64,000 nt of DNA from positions 5,674,001 to 5,738,000 of the forward strand of contig NZ_CP152002.1 of the NCBI RefSeq assembly GCF_038595055.1. The letters are read 5' to 3'. This document shows, in pieces, positions 60,158-64,000 of the stretch. The notes under the pieces were generated by a model, which saw only the letters and a list, made by a program, of their open reading frames with translations, searched no databases and was not told the DNA's origin. How positions within the stretch are numbered: position 1 is the first letter of the stretch; every line of letters begins with the position of its first letter. A program made the translations under genes and the position numbers. Source of the stretch: Paenibacillus sp. FSL R7-0345 (GTDB lineage: Bacteria; Bacillota; Bacilli; Paenibacillales; Paenibacillaceae).

Positions 60158-60919
60158 CTATTCCCGTTTCTTCCCGACCGCACCAAGATAGATCACGAAC
60201 TCTTCCTCACCGTCTAACCCCAGCACCTCATCAATCAGCTTTTGATCATAGATTCCAATGGCACAGGCGCCTGCACCGATAGATTCACTGGACAGATACA
60301 GGTTCTGGCAGACATGCCCCACATCGATGAGGATTTTTTTGTGAGCCGATATATCATACTTCCATTCAGAGCGGTACGGTGTAGTACTCCACGCAAACAG
60401 CACAGCCGCCTTCTTCGCAAAATTAGGGACAAACGGCTGATCCAAAGTAATAGCGTCAACCTTCTGCTCGATCTGTTCCAATTCAAACATAAACAAGAGC
60501 TTGTGCCCGGCAGGCAGGTACCTGTAAATCCCTTGCTTCACACCCTCCACCCGCATAATCAGTAAATAGGTTTCAAAAGTATGCGTCGCCCCGCTGCAGG
60601 GTACCGTCCGCAAGGTAAGCCCATTAGGGTTCATCCCCGTAATGCCCTGGGTGGCCCATAATAAATAAGACAATTCATCCAGGCTTAGCGTTTCCGCAGA
60701 ATAGAATCTTGTACTTCTTCGCTGATCTATGCAATCAAAAATATTTTCCTTACGCACAACGTCCCTGCTGACTTCCGGCAAATCAATGATTGGCGAGTCC
60801 GGATGATAGGATTTAACAATTGGCGGTTGGGCAACTCCCTTGATCTTGTCTGTTTTTATATGTTTGAATTCATGAAAATTGGATTTTAGAAATTGCCGTT
60901 CCTGCTCGTATCTTGCCAT
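60158..60919 (-). CDS. SagB/ThcOx-type nitroreductase-family oxidoreductase
   Basis: A 253-residue FMN-dependent SagB-type protein. Landmarks: RRSTRFYSAETLSLDELSYLLWATQGITG, TVPCSGATHTFETYLL, GIYRYLPAGHKLL and IDVGHVCQNLYLSSESIGAGACAIGIYDQKLID. Some relatives oxidise azolines in thiazole/oxazole-modified microcin clusters. No YcaO cyclodehydratase or precursor peptide lies nearby, so this is an orphan, probably general redox, member. Single gene. Confidence 0.9.
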   Translation of the reverse strand: MARYEQERQFLKSNFHEFKHIKTDKIKGVAQPPIVKSYHPDSPIIDLPEVSRDVVRKENIFDCIDQRRSTRFYSAETLSLDELSYLLWATQGITGMNPNGLTLRTVPCSGATHTFETYLLIMRVEGVKQGIYRYLPAGHKLLFMFELEQIEQKVDAITLDQPFVPNFAKKAAVLFAWSTTPYRSEWKYDISAHKKILIDVGHVCQNLYLSSESIGAGACAIGIYDQKLIDEVLGLDGEEEFVIYLGAVGKKRE

Positions 60920-61074
60920 TTAAAGACCCTCCTAAATTTACAGTCGTGATTTTAATGTATCACGTTATGTGAAATAGTTTGTGATGGGAATCACAAACTA
61001 ACCAACAAAAAACCTCCCCCCACCCCGAAAGATAAGAGAAGGCTTAAACGTGTCACTGCAGCAGACAAGGTCAG

Positions 61075-61299
61075 CTATATTTTCAGCTCCCCAAGCTTGA
61101 TCAGCTCGACAACCGCTTGCGAACGGCCTTTAACGTTTAACTTTTGCATGACGTTGGAGATATGGTTGCGGACCGTTTTTTCGCTGATAAATAACAATCC
61201 GGCAATATCCCGTGTAGTTTTGTCCTGCACTAGGAGCTCGAATACTTCGCGCTCACGATGCGTTAACAGAAATTTGCTGTGATGATCGTTCCCCTTCAA
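61075..61299 (-). CDS. gerE: Sporulation regulator GerE
   Basis: A LuxR-type DNA-binding protein nearly identical in plan to Bacillus GerE: LLTHREREVFELLVQDKTTRDIAGLLFISEKTVRNHISNVMQKLNVKGRSQAVVELIKLGEL. Starting at TTG 61299, about ten bases after AGGAGG, it has exactly 74 residues, the length of B. subtilis GerE. The longer frame from 61341 has no support. GerE acts late in the mother cell on sigma-K genes for coat proteins. Confidence 0.95.
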   Translation of the reverse strand: MKGNDHHSKFLLTHREREVFELLVQDKTTRDIAGLLFISEKTVRNHISNVMQKLNVKGRSQAVVELIKLGELKI

Positions 61300-61341
61300 T
61301 GGTGTCACCCCTCCTTGCCCTGGGTTTGTTTGGTATAACAA

Positions 61342-61536
61342 GGTAAAGGGATACAGTCAAAACATACTATGTATGCGCAATGTCAATGGTGCGGTTGCTG
61401 ACCTAAATTGGGCGGGGGCAAATGACCTGCCGGGGACAAGCTTAGTATAAATCGTACAGCAAATTGCACAGCAACACTGCCCATCACTACTCAAATAATC
61501 ATTATAACAACAATAAATTATTATTTTTCACTATTA
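61342..61536. other. Intergenic region between gerE and the DUF2975 gene
   Basis: No gene is supported between 61300 and 61604. It should hold the divergent promoters, but I cannot fix a gerE sigma-K promoter by eye. Confidence 0.45.
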
Positions 61537-61557
61537 ATTTATTGTAATACAATAAAT
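61537..61557. promoter_or_regulatory. Palindromic operator upstream of the DUF2975/XRE pair
   Basis: Perfect 9-base arms ATTTATTGT and ACAATAAAT around AAT, with a further AACAATAAATTATT half-like copy just upstream. It lies about 50 bases before the DUF2975 start and is a likely site for the XRE regulator encoded second. Confidence 0.65.
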
Positions 61558-61604
61558 ACTGTGTTAAATTAAGATCAAAATTACACATAAGTGAGGGGCT
61601 TGTT

Positions 61605-62087
61605 ATGGAACGTGGATCCACACTCTTTTTGAAGGTGGCGCTTATTCTCATCAGTATTCCGGTGCTGGCGCTCTGCATCTTTCTGGTACCTGAAATCGCA
61701 GCTTTCACCGGCGAGCTGTATCCGGATCATTCTTACCTGAAGGTGCTGGTATTCGCCGATTTGTATGCGTCAGCGCTGCCTTTCTTCTTTGCGCTGTATC
61801 AGGCGTTTAAGCTGTTAAGCTACATTGACCGGAACAAGGCTTTTTCGGAGCTGTCTGTACAGGCGTTAAAGAAGATTAAATATTGTGCCCTGGCCTTCAG
61901 TGCGGTGTATGTGCTGGGTATGCCACTCTTTTATCTGCTGGCGGAGAAGGATGATGCCCCGGGGATTATCGTGATCGGGATGGTGCTGGTTTTTGCCGGG
62001 ATGGTGATTGCCGTCTTTGCCGCCGTGCTCCAGAAGCTGCTTAAAGACGCGATCGAACTAAAATCAGAGATTGACCTGACGGTCTGA
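61605..62087 (+). CDS. DUF2975 membrane protein
   Basis: A 160-residue protein with four predicted helices (VALILISIPVLALCIFLVPEI, LYASALPFFFALYQAF, CALAFSAVYVLGMPLFYLLA, IIVIGMVLVFAGMVIAVFAAVL), and the conserved LLSYIDRNKAFSELSVQALKKIKYCA. DUF2975 proteins typically sit beside a small XRE regulator, as here (stop and next start 10 bases apart). Function unknown, perhaps envelope stress or a sensing partner. Confidence 0.9.
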   Translation: MERGSTLFLKVALILISIPVLALCIFLVPEIAAFTGELYPDHSYLKVLVFADLYASALPFFFALYQAFKLLSYIDRNKAFSELSVQALKKIKYCALAFSAVYVLGMPLFYLLAEKDDAPGIIVIGMVLVFAGMVIAVFAAVLQKLLKDAIELKSEIDLTV

Positions 62088-62097
62088 GGTGACGACA

Positions 62098-62310
62098 ATG
62101 GCGATAATCGTAAATATTGATGTGATGCTGGCTAAGCGGAAAATGAGCGTAACCGAGCTGTCGGAGCGGGTGGGCATTACGATGGCTAACCTGTCGATCC
62201 TCAAAAACGGCAAAGCCAAAGCAGTGCGGCTATCTACACTGGAGGCCATATGCAAGGCGCTTGACTGCCAGCCCGGGGATATTCTTGAATATAGAAGCGA
62301 CGAGGCATAG
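62098..62310 (+). CDS. Cro/CI (XRE, YozG-type) transcriptional regulator
   Basis: A 70-residue helix-turn-helix protein: IIVNIDVMLAKRKMSVTELSERVGITMANLSILKNGKAKAVRLSTLEAICKALDCQPGDILEY. ATG 62098 has GAGGTGA at 5 bases. It is the partner of DUF2975 and probably autoregulates via the 61537-61557 palindrome. Confidence 0.93.
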   Translation: MAIIVNIDVMLAKRKMSVTELSERVGITMANLSILKNGKAKAVRLSTLEAICKALDCQPGDILEYRSDEA

Positions 62311-62327
62311 GATATGATCTAAAAAAT

Positions 62328-62370
62328 AAAAGACCGCAGCACCGGAAGCTCTCCGGGTTGGCGGTCTTTT
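62328..62370 (+). terminator. Terminator of the DUF2975/XRE pair
   Basis: AAAGACCGC pairs with GCGGTCTTT, with an inner CCGGA/CTCCGG pair and TTTT tail, about 20 bases past the stop. Confidence 0.85.
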
Positions 62371-62419
62371 GCTCTAAGTGGGTTAAAGTGAATGGCTTAT
62401 CTATTCTCTTCAGCCGGTA

Positions 62420-62605
62420 TCAGTGGTAAATGACCGACTTGATCCGGGATTGCTCTTCATAAGTTAGCGGGCTGGCTGACTGCGGCGTGTGCAGATGCTT
62501 CTGCACGGTGTACTCCATGTTCAGATAATCATCCTCTCCTGAAGCCGCCTGCGGCTGCCAAAATCCGATGACCTTATTCTTGAATTCCTTAAGGGTTTCC
62601 AGCAT
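62420..62605 (-). CDS. Small hypothetical protein
   Basis: A 61-residue soluble protein, MLETLKEFKNKVIGFWQPQA... ending LTYEEQSRIKSVIYH. ATG 62605 lies 9 bases after AGGAGG, and a good sigma-A promoter precedes it, so it is probably expressed. I do not recognise a family. Confidence 0.65.
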   Translation of the reverse strand: MLETLKEFKNKVIGFWQPQAASGEDDYLNMEYTVQKHLHTPQSASPLTYEEQSRIKSVIYH

Positions 62606-62665
62606 TACCTTCATCCTCCTTGAGCGATGAAATCATAAATTCATAACTATTTTGTTTACGCTTTC

Positions 62666-62693
62666 ATTATAACATATTCCAAGGATGTGTCCA
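62666..62693 (-). promoter_or_regulatory. Sigma-A promoter of the small hypothetical gene
   Basis: Minus-strand TGGACA (62688-62693), 16 bases, TATAAT (62666-62671), about 60 bases before ATG 62605. Confidence 0.65.
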
Positions 62694-62911
62694 CTGGTAA
62701 AAGACATTATTTTGCGTTTTTTATTTGATATTATAACGTTTCAAAAGGGAAATGTGTATTTAAAGAGGACTAATGTTCCTGTACAGGAGACACTTTATTT
62801 TATACAAAAGTTTCCCTTCCTGGTTGAGAATATACCACGCATTTCTAACAGGTTATGCACTTTAATCAGAGCCTGCCGGTTTACAGTTGTGAGAAACATC
62901 ATATTTTTTTA

Positions 62912-62940
62912 TTGACAGTCCCCATGTCCAGATTTATGAT
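62912..62940 (+). promoter_or_regulatory. Sigma-A promoter of the efe operon
   Basis: TTGACA (62912-62917), 17 bases, TATGAT (62935-62940). The start would be near 62947, just before the Fur-like box. The rest of 62694-62911 shows no gene. Confidence 0.85.
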
Positions 62941-62954
62941 AAGTCCAGCTTAAT

Positions 62955-62969
62955 TGATAATGGTTCTCA
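62955..62969 (+). promoter_or_regulatory. Fur box upstream of efeO
   Basis: TGATAATGGTTCTCA matches the 7-1-7 Fur pattern TGATAAT-N-ATTATCA at 12 of the 14 defined positions and overlaps the predicted transcript start region, the position for iron-dependent repression. Confidence 0.75.
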
Positions 62970-62992
62970 TCTAATACTAAGGGGTGTTCTGA

Positions 62993-63895
62993 TTGAAATT
63001 TAGTTATGCTGTTCCCGCCGGTCTGCTCGCGGCTTCCATCCTGTTCGCCGGATGCTCAAGCAATGACAACAATGCCGGCAGCAATCCGGGAAATGAGGCA
63101 ACTGAGAGTAGCAGCACGGCAACTAATGCCCCCGCCTCCACTACTGAAACCTCCGCAGCGGCAGACGCTGTAGACTTAACTTCTGCCATAGAGCAGTACC
63201 GGAACTACGTAATCGAGCAATGCGACGAGTTCGTTAAGCAGACTGAAAGCTTCACTACGGCGGTCAAGGCCGGGCAGCTGGAGGAGGCCAAGGCGCTGTA
63301 CGCTCCTGCCCGCATGTACTATGAACGGATCGAGCCGATTGCTGAAGCACTGGGCGACCTTGATCCGAATATTGATGCCCGGGAAAATGATGTCGACCCT
63401 GCCGACTGGCGCGGCTTCCATAAGCTTGAACAGGCGCTCTGGCAAAACGGGATCACTGACGGTATGAACGATACTGCCGACCGGCTGCTGAAGGATGCCC
63501 AGCTGCTGCGTGCCAAGGTAGAAACCACAGATATCGACGCTACCCTGCTCGTTACCGGTGCCGTCGGCCTGCTGAACGAAGTCTCCTCCTCCAAGGTTAC
63601 TGGTGAAGAGGAACGTTACTCTCACACAGACCTGTATGATTTTGTAGCCAATGTTGAGGGTGCACAGAAAATCTACGAGCTGCTGAAGCCGGAGCTGGCC
63701 AAAAAAGATCCTGCCCTGGAGCAGACAATCGGCGAACGGTTCACCTCCCTGCTGGACGAGCTCGCCCCGTTCAAATCGGGTGACGGCTATGTCTCCTATG
63801 AAACCCTGGAGGAAGATGAAATCCGCAAGCTGAGCCAGAGCCTCGATGCCTTGGCTGAGCCGCTGTCCAATATGGGTACTATTCTGGGAGTGTGA
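62993..63895 (+). CDS. efeO: EfeO-type iron uptake lipoprotein (M75/imelysin-like)
   Basis: A 300-residue lipoprotein with lipobox FAGC, a Ser/Thr/Ala spacer, then the EfeO/EfeM M75 domain: IEQYRNYVIEQCDEFVKQTESF, YAPARMYYERIEPIAEALGDLDPNIDARENDV and RGFHKLEQALWQNG with the conserved HxxE. The start is TTG 62993 behind AAGGGGTG. It would pass iron to the EfeU permease with the EfeB peroxidase. A Fur box precedes it and efeB follows after 5 bases. Confidence 0.9.
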   Translation: MKFSYAVPAGLLAASILFAGCSSNDNNAGSNPGNEATESSSTATNAPASTTETSAAADAVDLTSAIEQYRNYVIEQCDEFVKQTESFTTAVKAGQLEEAKALYAPARMYYERIEPIAEALGDLDPNIDARENDVDPADWRGFHKLEQALWQNGITDGMNDTADRLLKDAQLLRAKVETTDIDATLLVTGAVGLLNEVSSSKVTGEEERYSHTDLYDFVANVEGAQKIYELLKPELAKKDPALEQTIGERFTSLLDELAPFKSGDGYVSYETLEEDEIRKLSQSLDALAEPLSNMGTILGV

Positions 63896-63900
63896 CCGGC

Positions 63901-64000
63901 ATGAAGAAAAAAGTGAAGTTTGTAACACCTTCGACTGAACAGGAACAACAGAGTGAACCTTTATTGGAACAGAAACTAAGCCGCCGCGATATACTGCGGC
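63901..64000 (+). CDS. efeB: EfeB-type Dyp peroxidase, N-terminal fragment
   Basis: The first 33 codons run off the right edge. They encode a basic N terminus and a twin-arginine motif SRRDILR, typical of the Tat signal of EfeB/DypB haem peroxidases. Position right after efeO supports this. The catalytic domain is outside the window, so the call rests on context. Confidence 0.75.
   Translation, partial: MKKKVKFVTPSTEQEQQSEPLLEQKLSRRDILR

Noticed and set aside
60158..60919. A thiazole/oxazole-modified peptide cluster around the SagB-type gene
   Set aside because: No YcaO, E1-like partner or precursor peptide was found within the flanking sequence.

Overview
The window looks like the chromosome of a nitrogen-fixing, endospore-forming Paenibacillus. 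The main evidence is a compact nifBHDKENX-orf1-hesA-nifV operon with GlnR-type boxes. It also carries several sporulation and germination genes (gerM, a gerA-type operon, gerE), large secreted glycoside hydrolases and an S-layer-homology protein. The extra gene between nifX and hesA is the arrangement I know from the graminis/sonchi/borealis-like branch of Paenibacillus; this placement is inference from gene order. I see no rRNA, tRNA, CRISPR array, transposase or prophage.

Layout. 0-17.4 kb: the 3' end of asnB, a 51-bp minisatellite, housekeeping and stress genes (aldo/keto reductase, DUF985 cupin, NfeD plus SPFH pair behind an ECF-like promoter), a GH18 chitinase, rdgB-rph-gerM, a second minisatellite, pgpA-like yutG, a metallo-hydrolase, a methyltransferase, a GH13 alpha-glucosidase, a lipoprotein and a HAD phosphatase. 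17.5-28.9 kb: the nif operon on the minus strand. It has a sigma-A promoter flanked by two GlnR-like boxes, a hairpin between nifH and nifD, a regulatory-looking gap between nifK and nifE, and a terminator after nifV. 28.98-30.3 kb: divergently, a terC-family gene behind a manganese (yybP-ykoY) riboswitch. 30.3-36.9 kb: an intracellular GH43/GH127 pair, likely for arabinosides, then a PepSY-like/SLH protein with a 64-bp repeat block upstream.

37-47 kb: a decayed GH1 phospho-beta-glucosidase, a third 51-bp minisatellite, a NitT/TauT-type ABC transporter, a gerA-type germination operon whose GerC gene seems to start at CTG, and a secreted GH5 endoglucanase. 47.8-58.4 kb: one eight-gene operon (LacI regulator, BadF-type sugar kinase, GH4, two permeases, binding protein, GHL10-like protein, GH84) under two matching operators. 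It reads as uptake and breakdown of N-acetylglucosamine-containing glycans. 58.5-64 kb: a broken retropepsin-like gene, a second LacI regulator, a candidate small RNA, a SagB-type oxidoreductase, gerE, a DUF2975/XRE pair with a palindromic operator, and the start of a Fur-controlled efeOB iron-uptake operon that runs off the window.

The most unusual layer is repetitive. Three separate intergenic arrays have the same 51-bp period and share a hairpin core. About a dozen 24-25-bp imperfect palindromes lie at three other intergenic sites, and one gene has a 64-bp higher-order repeat upstream. Functions were assigned by recognising motifs and gene order by eye; no database search was run.
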